The notes: generated by a model not told the origin, from the letters alone. A stretch of DNA of 64,000 nucleotides from Ligilactobacillus ceti DSM 22408 (GCF_000423245.1 NZ_KE383993.1:228160-292159); one strand, 5' to 3'; counted from the first letter of the stretch, positions 38,527 through 50,600 are shown. A program made the numbers and translations.

Positions 38527-39093
38527 GTGTCCGAAGAAAAAGATATTAAACAAGAAGATTTAAATCAAGAAACAGACACAATGCAAGACGAAGCAACTGA
38601 AGAAGTGTCAGAACAAGAAGAAGTTGCGATTGAAGAAGTCTTAGCGAAAATTGCTGCTTTAGAAGCAGAAAATAAAGAATTAGAAGATAAATATTATCGT
38701 TCACAAGCTGAAATGGCTAACATGCACACTCGTTTCAAAAAAGAACAAGCGCAAATGTTAAAATACGCTGGTCAAGATTTAGCCAAAGCAATCTTGCCTG
38801 CTTTAGATAACTTGAGCCGTGCTGTTGCGATTGAAGCAAGTGATGAAAATACTGAACAACTCAAACGCGGTGTAGAATTAGTTATTAATAATTTAACTGA
38901 TGCTTTAGCTGGTTTTGAAGTTGTAAAAGTTGCATCATTAGGTGAAAAATTCGATCCTAATGTGCACCAAGCAGTGCAAACTGTACCTTTGGAAGATGGA
39001 CAAGAAGCTGAAACAATTGTGCAAGTCTTCCAAGAAGGATATATGTTTAAAGATCGTGTCTTACGTCCCGCAATGGTTGTCGTAACACAATAA
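38527..39093 (+). CDS. grpE: Nucleotide exchange factor GrpE
   Basis: A 188-residue DnaK cochaperone. An acidic, disordered N-terminus precedes the coiled coil (IAALEAENKELEDKYYRSQA) and the beta domain (DPNVHQAVQTV; RPAMVVV). GTG 38527 is chosen, after AAGAGGTG (38514-38521); the frame runs back into hrcA but without a ribosome site. It releases ADP from DnaK. Confidence 0.95.
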   Translation: MSEEKDIKQEDLNQETDTMQDEATEEVSEQEEVAIEEVLAKIAALEAENKELEDKYYRSQAEMANMHTRFKKEQAQMLKYAGQDLAKAILPALDNLSRAVAIEASDENTEQLKRGVELVINNLTDALAGFEVVKVASLGEKFDPNVHQAVQTVPLEDGQEAETIVQVFQEGYMFKDRVLRPAMVVVTQ

Positions 39094-39133
39094 AAAATTC
39101 AAAAAAATAATTTTAAAAAAGAGGTAATTAAAT

Positions 39134-40978
39134 ATGTCAAAAATTATTGGTATCGATTTAGGAACAACTAACTCTGCAGTTGCTGTTCTTGAAGGTAAAG
39201 AAGCAAAAATTATTACAAACCCAGAAGGTAACCGTACAACACCATCTGTTGTCGCTTTCAAAAATGGCGAAACACAAATTGGTGAAATTGCTAAACGTCA
39301 ATCAATTACAAACCCTAACACAATTGGTTCTATCAAACGTCACATGGGTGAAGCTGGTTATACAGTAAACGTTGATGGAAAAGACTATACACCACAAGAA
39401 ATTTCCGCAATGACATTACAATATCTTAAAGAATACGCTGAAGCATATTTAGGCGAACCAGTTGATCAAGCTGTTATTACAGTTCCAGCTTACTTCAACG
39501 ATTCACAACGTCAAGCTACAAAAGATGCTGGTAAAATTGCTGGTCTTAAAGTAGAACGTATTGTTAACGAACCAACAGCAGCTGCTTTAGCATATGGTCT
39601 TGAAAAAACAGACGAAGATGAAAAAATCTTAGTCTTTGACCTTGGTGGTGGTACTTTCGATGTTTCCATCCTTGAATTAGGTGATGGTGTCTTTGAAGTA
39701 TTATCAACAAATGGTGATACAGAATTAGGTGGGGATGATTTCGATAAGAAAATCATGGACTGGTTAGTTGCTGAATTCAAGAAAGAAAACGGCATTGACT
39801 TATCCCAAGATAAAATGGCTATGCAACGTTTGAAAGATGCTGCTGAAAAAGCTAAAAAAGATCTTTCTGGTGTAACATCAGCACAAATTTCATTACCATT
39901 CATCACATCTGGTGAAGCTGGTCCTTTACACTTAGAAACAACATTAACACGTGCTAAATTCAACGAATTAACAAGTGATTTAGTTGAAAGAACAAAAATT
40001 CCAGTTCGTAACGCTTTACGTGATGCTGGTTTAACAAGTGCAGACATTGATGAAGTTATCTTAGTTGGTGGTTCTACACGTATTCCAGCTGTTCAAGAAG
40101 CTGTTGAACAAGAAACAGGACACAAACCTAACCAATCAGTTAACCCTGATGAAGCAGTTGCTTTAGGTGCTGCAATTCAAGGTGGTGTTATCACAGGTGA
40201 TGTGACAGACGTTGTTTTACTTGATGTAACTCCATTATCATTAGGTATCGAAACAATGGGTGGTGTCTTCACTAAATTAATCGATCGTAATACAACAATC
40301 CCTACAAGTAAATCACAAACATTTACAACTGCCGTTGATAACCAACCAGCTGTTGATGTCCATGTTTTACAAGGTGAACGTCCAATGGCAGCTGACAACA
40401 AGACATTAGGTCGCTTCCAATTAACAGATATCCCACCAGCACCACGTCAAGTACCACAAATCCAAGTTACATTTGATATCGATAAAAACGGTATTGTTAA
40501 CGTAACAGCTAAAGATTTAGGTACAAACAAAGAACAAAAGATTACAATCAAGAGTTCATCCGGTCTTTCTGATGAAGAAATCGAACGCATGGTAAAAGAA
40601 GCTAAAGAAAATGAAGCATCTGATAAAGAACGTAAAGAAAAAGTTGATTTATACAATGAAGTAGATCAATTAATCTTTTCAACAGATAAAACATTGAAAG
40701 AGCTTGAAGGCAAAGTTTCTGAAGAAGAAGTTAAAAAAGCTCAAGATGCACGTGATGCATTGAAGAAAGCTCAAGAAGCTGATGATATTGAAGAAATGAA
40801 AGCTAAGAAAGAAACTTTAAATGAAGTTGTTCAAGAACTTTCTGTGAAATTATATCAACAAGCACAAGCTGCTCAAGAAGCACAAGCAGGCGCAGCCGGT
40901 GCAGCTGACCAATCTCAACCAGCAGATGATAATACTGTTGATGGTGACTTTAAAGAAGTAAACCCTGACGAAAAATAA
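39134..40978 (+). CDS. dnaK: Chaperone protein DnaK
   Basis: A 614-residue Hsp70. The nucleotide-binding domain starts [15 protein letters not shown], with [22 protein letters not shown] and [13 protein letters not shown]; a [11 protein letters not shown] linker leads to the substrate-binding domain and helical lid. Part of the HrcA-controlled hrcA-grpE-dnaK(-dnaJ) operon. AAAAAGAGGT precedes ATG 39134. Length is typical for Firmicutes. Confidence 0.98.
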   Translation: MSKIIGIDLGTTNSAVAVLEGKEAKIITNPEGNRTTPSVVAFKNGETQIGEIAKRQSITNPNTIGSIKRHMGEAGYTVNVDGKDYTPQEISAMTLQYLKEYAEAYLGEPVDQAVITVPAYFNDSQRQATKDAGKIAGLKVERIVNEPTAAALAYGLEKTDEDEKILVFDLGGGTFDVSILELGDGVFEVLSTNGDTELGGDDFDKKIMDWLVAEFKKENGIDLSQDKMAMQRLKDAAEKAKKDLSGVTSAQISLPFITSGEAGPLHLETTLTRAKFNELTSDLVERTKIPVRNALRDAGLTSADIDEVILVGGSTRIPAVQEAVEQETGHKPNQSVNPDEAVALGAAIQGGVITGDVTDVVLLDVTPLSLGIETMGGVFTKLIDRNTTIPTSKSQTFTTAVDNQPAVDVHVLQGERPMAADNKTLGRFQLTDIPPAPRQVPQIQVTFDIDKNGIVNVTAKDLGTNKEQKITIKSSSGLSDEEIERMVKEAKENEASDKERKEKVDLYNEVDQLIFSTDKTLKELEGKVSEEEVKKAQDARDALKKAQEADDIEEMKAKKETLNEVVQELSVKLYQQAQAAQEAQAGAAGAADQSQPADDNTVDGDFKEVNPDEK

Positions 40979-40996
40979 AAGCTATTAAGCTCAAGT

Positions 40997-41036
40997 AAAA
41001 AGTCAAAGTCAACGAGTGCTTTGACTTTTTATTTTT
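40997..41036 (+). terminator. Terminator between dnaK and dnaJ
   Basis: AAAAGTCAAAG pairs with CTTTGACTTTT around TCAACGAGTG, followed by TATTTTT. It should reduce dnaJ expression relative to dnaK. Confidence 0.85.
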
Positions 41037-41081
41037 AATCGCTTATATTTGGTTAGCAAGGATATGATTAGGAGGGTGAAG

Positions 41082-42191
41082 ATGAATCCGTATGAAGTCT
41101 TAGGCGTTGAAAAAAACGCAACAGCGGCAGAAATTAAGAAGGCTTATCGTAAATTATCGAAAAAGTATCATCCCGATTTAAACGATGCGCCGGAAGCTGA
41201 AGAAAAATTTAAAGAAATAAATGAAGCTTATGAAATTTTAAGTGATCCTCAAAAGAAAGCTCAATATGATCAATTCGGTACAACGGGTGGCCCAGGTGGT
41301 TTTGGCGGCCCAGGTGGCGGTGGTTTTAATAGTCAAGATTTTGGTGGATTTGAAGATCTATTTGGCCAATTCTTTGGCGGTGGATCTCGTCAACGTTCAC
41401 GTAATGCACCACGTCAAGGTCGCGATTTACAATATGATATGGAATTAACTTTTGAAGAAGCGATTTTTGGTAAGAAAACGGAAATTCGTTATACACGTGA
41501 AGAAAACTGTAAAACATGTTCCGGAACTGGTGCTAAAGATGGTACATCACCAGACATTTGTTCACAATGTCATGGTCGTGGTTATGTTGATGTACAAGTT
41601 CAAACTCCATTAGGTCGCATGAGATCTCAACAAGAATGTGATGTTTGTCATGGTACTGGTCAAGAAATCAAAGATAAATGTACAGACTGTCAAGGTACAG
41701 GTCATGTTAAGAAAGAACATGTGTTAGAAGTTAATGTTCCTGCAGGTGTCGAAAATGGTAACCAAATGCGTCTGCAAGGACAAGGTGAAGCCGGAACAAA
41801 TGGTGGACCATATGGTGATTTATATCTTGTCTTCCATGTGAAACCAAGTAAAATTTATCAAAGACAAGGTGCTGACATCTATGTTGATTTACCAATTAGT
41901 TTTGCGCAAGCAGCTTTAGGTGATGAAGTTGATGTGCAAACTGTTTATGGTGATGTTACTTTGAAAATTCCAGCTGGAACACAAACAGGAACAATTTTCC
42001 GTTTGAAAGGTAAAGGTGCGCCAAGACTCCGTGGTGGAGGTGTTGGTGATCAAAAAGTTACCGTTAATATTCAAACACCAAAACATTTAAACAAGAAACA
42101 AAAAATGGCGTTAAAAGATTTTGTCGAAGCTTCAGGTGGTAAAGCACCACAAGAAAGCGGCTCATTCTTTGATCGTTTGAAGAATTTATAA
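41082..42191 (+). CDS. dnaJ: Chaperone protein DnaJ
   Basis: A 369-residue Hsp40. The J domain ([24 protein letters not shown] with HPD in KKYHPDLND) is followed by a Gly-Phe linker, a four-repeat zinc finger ([32 protein letters not shown]) and substrate-binding domains. ATG 41082 follows TTAGGAGGG; the frame begins earlier, at 41049, upstream of this site. It stimulates DnaK ATPase. Confidence 0.97.
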   Translation: MNPYEVLGVEKNATAAEIKKAYRKLSKKYHPDLNDAPEAEEKFKEINEAYEILSDPQKKAQYDQFGTTGGPGGFGGPGGGGFNSQDFGGFEDLFGQFFGGGSRQRSRNAPRQGRDLQYDMELTFEEAIFGKKTEIRYTREENCKTCSGTGAKDGTSPDICSQCHGRGYVDVQVQTPLGRMRSQQECDVCHGTGQEIKDKCTDCQGTGHVKKEHVLEVNVPAGVENGNQMRLQGQGEAGTNGGPYGDLYLVFHVKPSKIYQRQGADIYVDLPISFAQAALGDEVDVQTVYGDVTLKIPAGTQTGTIFRLKGKGAPRLRGGGVGDQKVTVNIQTPKHLNKKQKMALKDFVEASGGKAPQESGSFFDRLKNL

Positions 42192-42199
42192 AATAAATT

Positions 42200-42236
42200 A
42201 GCAGTTAGATGTTGTTATTCATCTAGCTGCTTTTTA
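42200..42236 (+). terminator. Terminator after dnaJ
   Basis: AGCAGTTAGATG pairs with CATCTAGCTGCT around TTGTTATT, then TTTT. Confidence 0.9.
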
Positions 42237-42264
42237 AATAGGGTTATTTTTTAAATCATAAAGA

Positions 42265-42273
42265 TGGTATAAT
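42265..42273 (+). promoter_or_regulatory. Extended -10 promoter for lepA
   Basis: TGGTATAAT lies about 114 bp upstream of lepA, implying an untranslated leader of about 105 bases. Confidence 0.55.
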
Positions 42274-42386
42274 AAAAAGATAATGAAATAAAATATACAG
42301 AAACCGGTAGCATTAGTTTACGAAATGGCCGGACCATATTATAATTAATAAAATGAAGATGTTTAGAAGAAAGTAGGAAGTTGTGA

Positions 42387-44222
42387 ATGAATCTTGAAGA
42401 AATGAAGGAGCGACAACAGCATATTCGGAATTTTTCGATTGTTGCTCATATTGACCACGGAAAATCAACCTTGGCCGATCGGATTTTAGAAAAGACTGAT
42501 ACAGTTTCAAAAAGAGAAATGCAAAATCAGTTATTAGATTCGATGGATTTAGAACGCGAACGCGGAATTACAATTAAATTAAATGCCGTTGAATTACACT
42601 ATGAAGCAAAAGATGGCGAAACTTATATTTTCCACTTGATTGATACACCAGGACACGTCGATTTCACTTATGAAGTTTCTCGTTCTTTAGCGGCTTGTGA
42701 AGGGGCAATTTTAGTTGTCGATGCTGCACAAGGTGTTGAAGCACAGACATTAGCGAATGTTTATTTGGCAATCGATGATGATTTGGAAATTTTACCAGTT
42801 ATTAATAAAGTTGATTTACCATCAGCTGATCCAGAACGTGTGCGCCAAGAAATTGAAGATGTAATTGGCTTGGATGCTTCTGAAGCTATTTTAGCAAGTG
42901 CTAAATCTGGTATCGGAATCGAAGAAATCTTAGAACAAATTGTACAAGAAATCCCAGCACCAACTGGCGATTTAACAGCACCTTTAAAAGCGTTGATTTT
43001 CGACTCTGTTTACGATGAATATCGTGGCGTTGTTTTAAGTTTACGAGTTGTTGAAGGTACAGTTAAACCAGGTGATAAAATCCGCTTAATGAATAGTGGT
43101 GCTGAATATGAAGTTATTGAAGTTGGGGTTAACTCACCAAAACCAATCAAACGTGATATGTTAATGGCTGGTGATGTAGGTTATTTAACAGCCAGCATCA
43201 AAGATATCCAAGATACACGTGTCGGGGATACAGTAACTAATGCGAACAATCCAACAGAAAAACCATTAGACGGTTATCGGGAAATGATTCCAATGGTATA
43301 TGCTGGTTTATATCCAACTGATAATGCTAAATACAATGATTTACGTGATGCTTTAGAAAAATTACGTTTAAATGATGCTGCTTTAGAATTTGAACCAGAA
43401 ACATCCCAAGCTCTCGGGTTTGGTTTCCGTTGTGGGTTCTTAGGATTATTACACATGGATGTTGTGCAAGAACGTTTAGAACGTGAATTCAATATGGACT
43501 TGATTACAACAGCACCATCTGTAACATATGATGTTGAATTAACAGATGGTTCACATAAACAAGTTTCTAACCCAGCGGAAATGCCAGAAGTTCCAGTTAT
43601 TAACCAAATTTTCGAACCGTATGTGAAAGCTACAATCATGGTGCCAAATGAATATGTTGGGGCTGTTATGGAATTATGCCAAAGAAAACGTGGTCAATTT
43701 ATTACGATGGAATATCTTGATGATTATCGCGTAAATGTTATTTATGATATTCCATTATCAGAAATTATTTTCGATTTCTTTGATCGTTTGAAATCAAGTA
43801 CAAAAGGATATGCTTCTTTAGATTATGAAATTGGCGGTATGCGTCCAAGTGATCTTGTGAAGATTGATATCTTGATGAATGGTGATAAAGTCGATGCCTT
43901 AAGCTTTATTTCTCACCGTGAGTTTGCGGCAGAAAGAGCTCGTGTAATTACAGGTAAATTGAAGACAATTATTCCACGACAAAACTTTGAAATTCCAATT
44001 CAAGCTGCAATTGGTGCAAAAATTATTTCCAGAACAAATATTAAAGCTTACCGGAAAGATGTTACAGCTAAGATTCACACAGGGGATCCAGATCGTCGTG
44101 CGAAATTATTAGATAAACAAAAACGTGGTAAGAAACGGATGAAATCTGTTGGTACAGTTGAAGTTCCACAAGAAGCATTTATGGCTGTCTTGAAGACGGA
44201 TGAAGATTTAGACCGTAAATAA
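42387..44222 (+). CDS. lepA: Elongation factor 4 (LepA)
   Basis: A 611-residue translational GTPase that binds ribosomes and can back-translocate them. G motifs: [31 protein letters not shown]; the LepA-specific C-terminal domain ends [31 protein letters not shown] precedes ATG 42387. It follows dnaJ as in other lactobacilli but has its own promoter. Confidence 0.97.
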   Translation: MNLEEMKERQQHIRNFSIVAHIDHGKSTLADRILEKTDTVSKREMQNQLLDSMDLERERGITIKLNAVELHYEAKDGETYIFHLIDTPGHVDFTYEVSRSLAACEGAILVVDAAQGVEAQTLANVYLAIDDDLEILPVINKVDLPSADPERVRQEIEDVIGLDASEAILASAKSGIGIEEILEQIVQEIPAPTGDLTAPLKALIFDSVYDEYRGVVLSLRVVEGTVKPGDKIRLMNSGAEYEVIEVGVNSPKPIKRDMLMAGDVGYLTASIKDIQDTRVGDTVTNANNPTEKPLDGYREMIPMVYAGLYPTDNAKYNDLRDALEKLRLNDAALEFEPETSQALGFGFRCGFLGLLHMDVVQERLEREFNMDLITTAPSVTYDVELTDGSHKQVSNPAEMPEVPVINQIFEPYVKATIMVPNEYVGAVMELCQRKRGQFITMEYLDDYRVNVIYDIPLSEIIFDFFDRLKSSTKGYASLDYEIGGMRPSDLVKIDILMNGDKVDALSFISHREFAAERARVITGKLKTIIPRQNFEIPIQAAIGAKIISRTNIKAYRKDVTAKIHTGDPDRRAKLLDKQKRGKKRMKSVGTVEVPQEAFMAVLKTDEDLDRK

Positions 44223-44241
44223 AAAAATGAATATGATTTTT

Positions 44242-44274
44242 AAGGAATAGTCAAGTTGGGCTGTTCCTTTTTTT
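44242..44274 (+). terminator. Terminator after lepA
   Basis: AAGGAATAG pairs with CTGTTCCTT, followed by TTTTTT. Confidence 0.88.
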
Positions 44275-44318
44275 GTAACGTTAAATTGTAGTTAAAATAA
44301 TTTATTTAATAATTTTTA

Positions 44319-44327
44319 TGCTATAAT
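44319..44327 (+). promoter_or_regulatory. Extended -10 promoter for the LPXTG surface protein
   Basis: TGCTATAAT, 63 bp upstream of the ATG at 44391, in a very A+T-rich region. Confidence 0.65.
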
Positions 44328-44360
44328 GAGAATAACTTAAGAATTTTTTAAGTAAAAAGA

Positions 44361-44381
44361 CTTTATTATTTAATAAAGGGG
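44361..44381 (+). promoter_or_regulatory. Hairpin covering the ribosome binding site
   Basis: CTTTATTA and TAATAAAG are perfectly complementary (44361-44378), and the AAAGGGG ribosome site (44375-44381) is partly inside the right arm. Folding would reduce translation of the surface protein; the stem is A-U rich, so it could melt with temperature. Confidence 0.45.
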
Positions 44382-44390
44382 ATTAATCAT

Positions 44391-47300
44391 ATGGATAAAA
44401 AGAAAATAATTACAGTAACTGCTTTAGCAGGAGCTTTGTGGGGAATGGAAGAACAAATTGTTCAAGCCGACTCAATCCAAAAATTAGGGAGTTTGGATCA
44501 ACAAAGTACAAAAATTAAAGCAGTACCGACGACTACACAAAAAGCAGAGCAGGCTGTCACAGATGCGACACAAGCAGTTGCTCATCACAGACAAATTGTG
44601 CAACAAGCAACTAAAAAACAATCTCAAGCTTTGAAGCAACGAACACAAGCTGACCAAGATGTCCAACATGCACAACAATTAACGCAAAAATCCCAACACG
44701 ACTTAAATCAGCAGCAAGCACAGCTCACAGCTACTAAGAATGTGACTGCACACCAAATTGCTCAAGTCGTGCAACAATTACAAAATAATTTAAAATCATA
44801 TCATTTAGAAACACTCGCGCAAGAAATTGCCACTTTACATCAAGAAATTATTACTACACAAAATCAAGTCAAAAAAGCTCAAGCTGATTATCGGCAAGCA
44901 CAACAATATCATGCTGGTCAAAAAGCTTTAAATCAAAAAGCACAGGCGGAATTAAAGTCTGCTCAAATGGAAGTAGAACAAGCCCAACAGGCTTTAAATC
45001 AATTAATGCAAGAATTAAACGATTTACAAGCTACGCAAAATCAATTACAAGATCAGAAAGCTTTAGCAGAAAAAATTAAAAAACAAGCTCAAAATCAACT
45101 AACTGATGTTATGAATAAAATTCAGCAAGCAGAAATTGATCAGTTAGCGGCGCAATTAATAGCTAAAGAAGCTGAATTGTTAGACTTGAAGCAACAAACA
45201 ACAGACCAGCAAAAGAAAGCTCAACAAATTCAATTTGAATTAAAAGCGATGCAACAACATCTTCAAGAATTAAAAGTACAATCCCAAAATAATCAATCCA
45301 AATTCCGAGCTAACCAACAAAAATTAGCTGAGTTAAAAGCCCAACTAATGGCTAGTCAAGCAAAAATAGCACAATATCAAGCTCAAAGTGCGGCAGCAGC
45401 TAAACAAGGGCAACAAAATCAATTAACTTTAAATGACGAATATATTAGTTTGTTAAAACAGTATCAAGCCGGTGATGAAAGTGTATCTGCTCGATTAACT
45501 GAAATCGGACAGGCATTATATCAAGCAGCTGATAAGAGTTATCAAGGTGATGAAAGCGATAAAAAAGTCCGAATTAATGATTGGCGCAATTTAACATTTA
45601 CAGAACAAAGTGAATTAACGCAATTTACAGTAACCATCTTAAATCAAATTCGCCAACAATTCGGGATGCCACCGTTGAAATTCAATGTCGAATCATTAGA
45701 TTATGCGCGACAAGTCGTCCAAGTTTATAATGAAAATCAGTATAATTTAAAGGGTCAAGATCACTTTGTAGCTGGTTTGGAACAAGTTAAAACCAAATTA
45801 GGTTTGGCAGAAATTGCTGAAAATGCGGGTGAAACAATCTTTACGATGTTTGATGGTCGGATGCCAAGTTATCAAACGACACTGGCTTCATTAAAACGAC
45901 AAATTTTTGATAATTTAAATGCCATGATGTTCAAAGACGGTGGGATTCAATGGGGTCACGCACTGGTTAATGCGTTAACCGAAAAAAATTATATTGGATT
46001 TGCGATTGACCAATTTGGTTGGATGCACTTTAATTTTGCTAAAGTCGATGCACAGCATGCAATGGCGCAAGCTCAAGATTTGCAGCGAACAGAAACAAGT
46101 GTTGATAATAGTGCCCAAATTGCCAAAGAAACAAAGAACCAAACAATGCTTAAAGAGCAAATCAAAGCTTTAAATGAAGAACAATTAACTCTGCAGTCAG
46201 AACAACAAAATTATCAAATTGCCCAAGCCGAACTGCAACGTGAAATCCCTCAAATGCAAAAAGATTTAGTAAATGTTCAACAAGAAATAGTTAAATTAAA
46301 CGCGCAACGGAAAGTTTTACAACGAGATATTCATGATTTAAAAGAAGGTCTAGCTAATTTTAATCAGGAAAGTCAAGCTGATAATTACTTCGCAGCAGAT
46401 GACCCCGGTTATAATCAGGAATTACAAGATGCGCAAAAAGCTGTGATTCAGGCTGAAAATGACGTTCAAGCTGCAAGTGAAGCTTTAGGACAAGGACTTC
46501 AAAAAGTATTAGCGTTAAAAGCTAAGCAGCAACAGCATATTAACCAATTGAAAAAAGCACAAATGAATTTATCGCAAAAAACAATAAATATCCAAGCTGT
46601 ACAACGTAATTTAAAGAATGCACAACAACAAGTACAGATTATGCAAACTAATTTGAAGCAACTGCAAAATAAATTACACGCTAAAAAAGTAGCACAAACG
46701 GCTAAACAAGCTGATTACAAAGTATTAAAAGAAAAAGTAGCACAAAAAGAAGTTCAGTTAGCGCAAATGGTGGAAGAATTAACACAAGTTCAAAACAAAT
46801 TACAGGAACATCATGGACAATTAGCTGATAACGAAAAATTAATTAATGATTTACAAGCAGCTTTAACCAAATTACAGGCTCAAGTCCAAGGAACTAGTGA
46901 GCTGGGGACAAAATTACAAAAGCAATTTAATTTATTAAATAAACAATATGAGAGCTTAAAGCAGGCCCAACAAGCAGTTATGCAAGCAACTACACAATTG
47001 CAAGAAAAAACTTTCGAGTTACAATTAGCACAAAAAGCCTTAACAGCACGTCAACTTGATTTAAAAAGAGCTCAACAAGCTGTTAAAACTGCGCAAAGTG
47101 CCTTAAATCAAGCGCAAAAAACGTTACAAACAGCGCAAAATAATTTAGATCATGTCAAAGAAGTTGAAGCTGCCATTGCGAGAGTTGTATCGGATGTAAC
47201 AGAAGAAAAAGCAGACACAAAAATCGATGTTCCAGAAGCAAGTACACAACCTGCAGAAATTGTTGTACCAGATGTTGTCGAGCCGGTGATTGAACCAACA

Positions 47301-47567
47301 GATCACACGAAAGAAGAAACTAAAGATGATCAACCAACTTCTCAAGGTGAAAATCAAGAACTAAAACAAGAACAAGCTGTTGTTCCTAAAAAAGGAACAG
47401 ATGTCGCAACTCTAATAAATCCAGTACAACCAACACGGAATATTTTACCAAAAACGGGTGAGCATTCTACAAACTGGGTTGTTACTTTAGGGATTATGGG
47501 CTTAAGTATTCTAGGATTAAGCTCAACAAATATCATGCAAAAATTAAAACGAAAATATAATAATTAA
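44391..47567 (+). CDS. LPXTG-anchored SEC10/PgrA-type surface protein
   Basis: A 1058-residue wall-anchored protein. A signal peptide ends near A26 (VQA-D). Long Gln/Ala/Lys-rich coiled coils (about 45-340 and 570-950) flank a central globular domain (about 350-555) resembling the SEC10/PgrA surface-exclusion domain, which is CAP-like. An acidic Pro/Glu/Thr linker leads to LPKTG at 1019-1023, a hydrophobic helix and a basic tail, a sortase A substrate. In enterococci such proteins block redundant conjugation; on lactobacillar chromosomes they may act in adhesion or aggregation. No conjugation genes are nearby. Confidence 0.85.
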   Translation: MDKKKIITVTALAGALWGMEEQIVQADSIQKLGSLDQQSTKIKAVPTTTQKAEQAVTDATQAVAHHRQIVQQATKKQSQALKQRTQADQDVQHAQQLTQKSQHDLNQQQAQLTATKNVTAHQIAQVVQQLQNNLKSYHLETLAQEIATLHQEIITTQNQVKKAQADYRQAQQYHAGQKALNQKAQAELKSAQMEVEQAQQALNQLMQELNDLQATQNQLQDQKALAEKIKKQAQNQLTDVMNKIQQAEIDQLAAQLIAKEAELLDLKQQTTDQQKKAQQIQFELKAMQQHLQELKVQSQNNQSKFRANQQKLAELKAQLMASQAKIAQYQAQSAAAAKQGQQNQLTLNDEYISLLKQYQAGDESVSARLTEIGQALYQAADKSYQGDESDKKVRINDWRNLTFTEQSELTQFTVTILNQIRQQFGMPPLKFNVESLDYARQVVQVYNENQYNLKGQDHFVAGLEQVKTKLGLAEIAENAGETIFTMFDGRMPSYQTTLASLKRQIFDNLNAMMFKDGGIQWGHALVNALTEKNYIGFAIDQFGWMHFNFAKVDAQHAMAQAQDLQRTETSVDNSAQIAKETKNQTMLKEQIKALNEEQLTLQSEQQNYQIAQAELQREIPQMQKDLVNVQQEIVKLNAQRKVLQRDIHDLKEGLANFNQESQADNYFAADDPGYNQELQDAQKAVIQAENDVQAASEALGQGLQKVLALKAKQQQHINQLKKAQMNLSQKTINIQAVQRNLKNAQQQVQIMQTNLKQLQNKLHAKKVAQTAKQADYKVLKEKVAQKEVQLAQMVEELTQVQNKLQEHHGQLADNEKLINDLQAALTKLQAQVQGTSELGTKLQKQFNLLNKQYESLKQAQQAVMQATTQLQEKTFELQLAQKALTARQLDLKRAQQAVKTAQSALNQAQKTLQTAQNNLDHVKEVEAAIARVVSDVTEEKADTKIDVPEASTQPAEIVVPDVVEPVIEPTDHTKEETKDDQPTSQGENQELKQEQAVVPKKGTDVATLINPVQPTRNILPKTGEHSTNWVVTLGIMGLSILGLSSTNIMQKLKRKYNN

Positions 47568-47570
47568 CAC

Positions 47571-47608
47571 CAAAAGCCTTTCAAGTTTTAACTTGGGAGG
47601 CTTTTTTT
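47571..47608 (+). terminator. Terminator after the LPXTG protein gene
   Basis: AAAAGCCT and AGGCTTTT, with TCAAGTT/AACTTGG inside, followed by TTT. Confidence 0.85.
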
Positions 47609-47636
47609 ATGAGTTTTTTTATAAATTATAAAAAAT

Positions 47637-47645
47637 TGGTATAAT
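47637..47645 (+). promoter_or_regulatory. Extended -10 promoter for the beta-helix/AAA+ gene
   Basis: TGGTATAAT, 35 bp upstream of the start codon at 47680. Confidence 0.6.
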
Positions 47646-47679
47646 GGAATTATGAGACTGGATAAAAGGGGGATTAAAC

Positions 47680-50600
47680 ATGTTTGAACGAGTTATTAAT
47701 GTTGGGGCGGGCTTTTTTAAAGTTAGTTTAAATGAAGCGTTTCAACGAATCGTAAAAGAAAACGATCCATTAGATCGCGTGCAAATTATTAAATTAGATG
47801 CCGGTGTACATATTGCAGGAAATCAACATAATCCTCAAAAAATTATTATTACGCGGCCTACAAAATTAGTTGGTGTCGAAGATGATGTCACAATTCGTGG
47901 CCATTTTTACGTGAAAGAAGATGCATCATTAGAAATAGAAAATATTACCTTAACTGATTTGCATGCGGATAATAATATTATTTACGCTGAAAATAATACA
48001 ATTGTTGAGTTAACTAAATGTCAGATTAACCATCGTCAACCTGAAAATAAATACGCTGTTGTATCCACGGGTGAGAAAGTTATTTTAGATCATGTCATTG
48101 ATACAAGTGAACATGGTTGTTCTTTCGAAAATAAATATACAGGGATTACTGATTCTGTTTTTAATGAATTACAATTCAAAAAACAAAATCAAACTATAAT
48201 GAAAAATAATTTGATTAAAGGGTATATGCAAATCGAAAATGAAGCGCGCGTTTGGAGTGAAGGTGTGCTAACTTTTGATGGAGAAATCGGGTATAAATAT
48301 GATTTTATTGTTTTAAATGAAGGTTATGCCTCTTTTGAAATGTTATCTTATGAAGAAAATACTAACTTAAGTGTTTTATTGGAAAATGAAGGTGCACTGG
48401 AGTTAGCTGATATTGATTTGAAAAATCCTGATATTCAAATTCAAGTTAATTATTATGACTCCAATGAATTGGATATTGCTTCCAAAGTTGCTGAAGTAGT
48501 AACGTGGAACAATTTAGACCATCCTCAAATTAATTTGAAAAGTGGTTTCAATGATTTAACGCTGGATAAAGTTTTAAAAGATTATCAAGCTGGTACGATT
48601 ATTAATTTAGAACCAGGTATTTATAGTCAACCGAATGCGATTATTAAGATTGAGAAAGATTTAGAAATTCACGGTTTAGGTCAAGACGCTACTGATACGA
48701 AAATATTTCTCGGATTTGAAATTGCCCCCGGCGTTAAATTTACTTTAGACAATTTAACTGTTTTTAATGAGTATGAAAGAACAGTTCTTTATGCCGATGA
48801 AAAAACTGATGTAACATTAAAAAATTGTACATTTGAAACTGCTCAAACATTAAATGAATATTATTCTGATGGTAAAGAAGGGGCACAATATTATCGGCTA
48901 TATTTCACAGGAGCAGAAAGTGCTGTCTTAGATAATGTAATGATTGCCACAGAAGAATCACAGTTTGTTTGTTTCGTGGACTGTCCGCAAGTTAGAATAC
49001 ATCATGGAATTTATGATGGCATCGTAATCAAAGCACATACGAATGTACGGGCTGAAGCGACTTATATTATGAAGCATTTAACATTAGCAGATAATTCTAA
49101 TTTTCGGGTTGGTAATTTAACTTTAGATCAAGTAACCACACCGATTGAAGTTTGTGAGCATAGTCAATTAATCATTGAAGACCTAGAATTATTAACGATG
49201 CAAAATGCTAAAACGATTTTTAATGCAAAAGATGGTTATATTCAAGTTGATAAATTAACAGCTGAACAATTAGGGGCGATTGATTTTGAATACGATAGCC
49301 AATCAACTATTGTGTTGTCAGAAGATCTTAAACAGTTACCTACTGTGAAAATGATTAATACTGATTTAGAAAATCTAGTTAAATCATATCAAACTGCAGA
49401 TAATTCAGTCGTCAATAACCAAGAAGATCCATTACAAAAACTCAATAATTTATATGGGTTAAAAGCTGTTAAAGAAAAAACACGCGGCTTTTTAAATAGT
49501 GTTAAATTCAATGAAACTCGTAAAAAACAAGGTTTACCAGCTAATAATATCACGCTACATTCGGTCTTTATTGGTAATCCTGGTACAGGGAAAACAACGG
49601 TGGCACGTTTAATGGGTGAAGTTTTAGCTGATGGTGGAGCTTTAGAAAACGCGAATCTAATTGAAGTCGGCCGGGAAGATTTAGTCGGTAAATATTTAGG
49701 TGAAACTGAAGAAAAAACGAAAGCTATTTTAGAAAAAGCACAAGGTGGCATTTTATTTATTGATGAAGCTTACACATTAAGTGAAGGCGGCGACAATGAC
49801 TACGGGCAAATTGCGATTGATACGATTTTGAAATATATGGAAGATCATCGTGATCAAATTATGTTGATTTTTGCGGGCTATCCTGATGAAATGAACCAAT
49901 TCTTACAAAGTAATCCCGGGTTGAAATCACGTGTGCCGAATGTTTTTAATTTTGAAGATTATTCATTGGAAGAATTAACGAAAATTGGTTTAATGCAGTT
50001 ACAAAAAGATAAATATCAAGTTGATCATGAACTCTATCAACAATTCTTAAAACAACAATCGCGGAAAGAAATTACTAAGAGTAATGCGCGGTTTGTTCGC
50101 AATATGAACGAAGCGTTAATTACAGCGTTAGCATCGCGTGTGATGGCGAATGGTTTATTAGATGCGGCCAGTCTGACGACTATTACACCGGAAGATTTGG
50201 AAACGGTGAAACAAAGCCAAGGGGCTGATCAAGGAGAATCAATTGAAGATATTTTAAATCAATTGGATAAATTAATTGGTTTAGCTACTGTAAAAGAATA
50301 CATTAAAGATTTAGTCGGAGAAGTACAAGCTGAAAAACGTTTAGCAGAAGTGAATCCAGATCTTGCTGGCGATCGGACATATCATATGGTCTTTAGTGGG
50401 AATCCCGGAACTGGTAAAACAACAGTTGCACGCTTATTGGCGAAATTATTCTTTAAATTAGGTATTCTAACGCAAACGACAGTTAAAGAAGTTACCCGAC
50501 CTGATTTAATTGGGCAATATATTGGTGAAACAGAACAAAAAACGCAAACTATTTTAGACAATGCTTTAGGTGGTGTCTTGTTTATCGATGAAGCTTATCA

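Noticed and set aside
39511-40047. 178-codon minus-strand frame inside dnaK
   Set aside because: It is a shadow of dnaK; antisense to a highly conserved coding region with Ser/Lys-rich composition typical of such shadows.
41037-41081. A second CIRCE element before dnaJ
   Set aside because: No TTAGCACTC-like arms occur in this interval.
44391-47567. Reading the coiled-coil surface protein as an SMC/Rad50 protein
   Set aside because: It has a signal peptide and LPKTG anchor and no Walker motifs; the similarity is only coiled-coil composition.
49389-49751. Minus-strand frame inside the AAA+ gene
   Set aside because: It mirrors the first Walker region on the other strand; no ribosome site or promoter.
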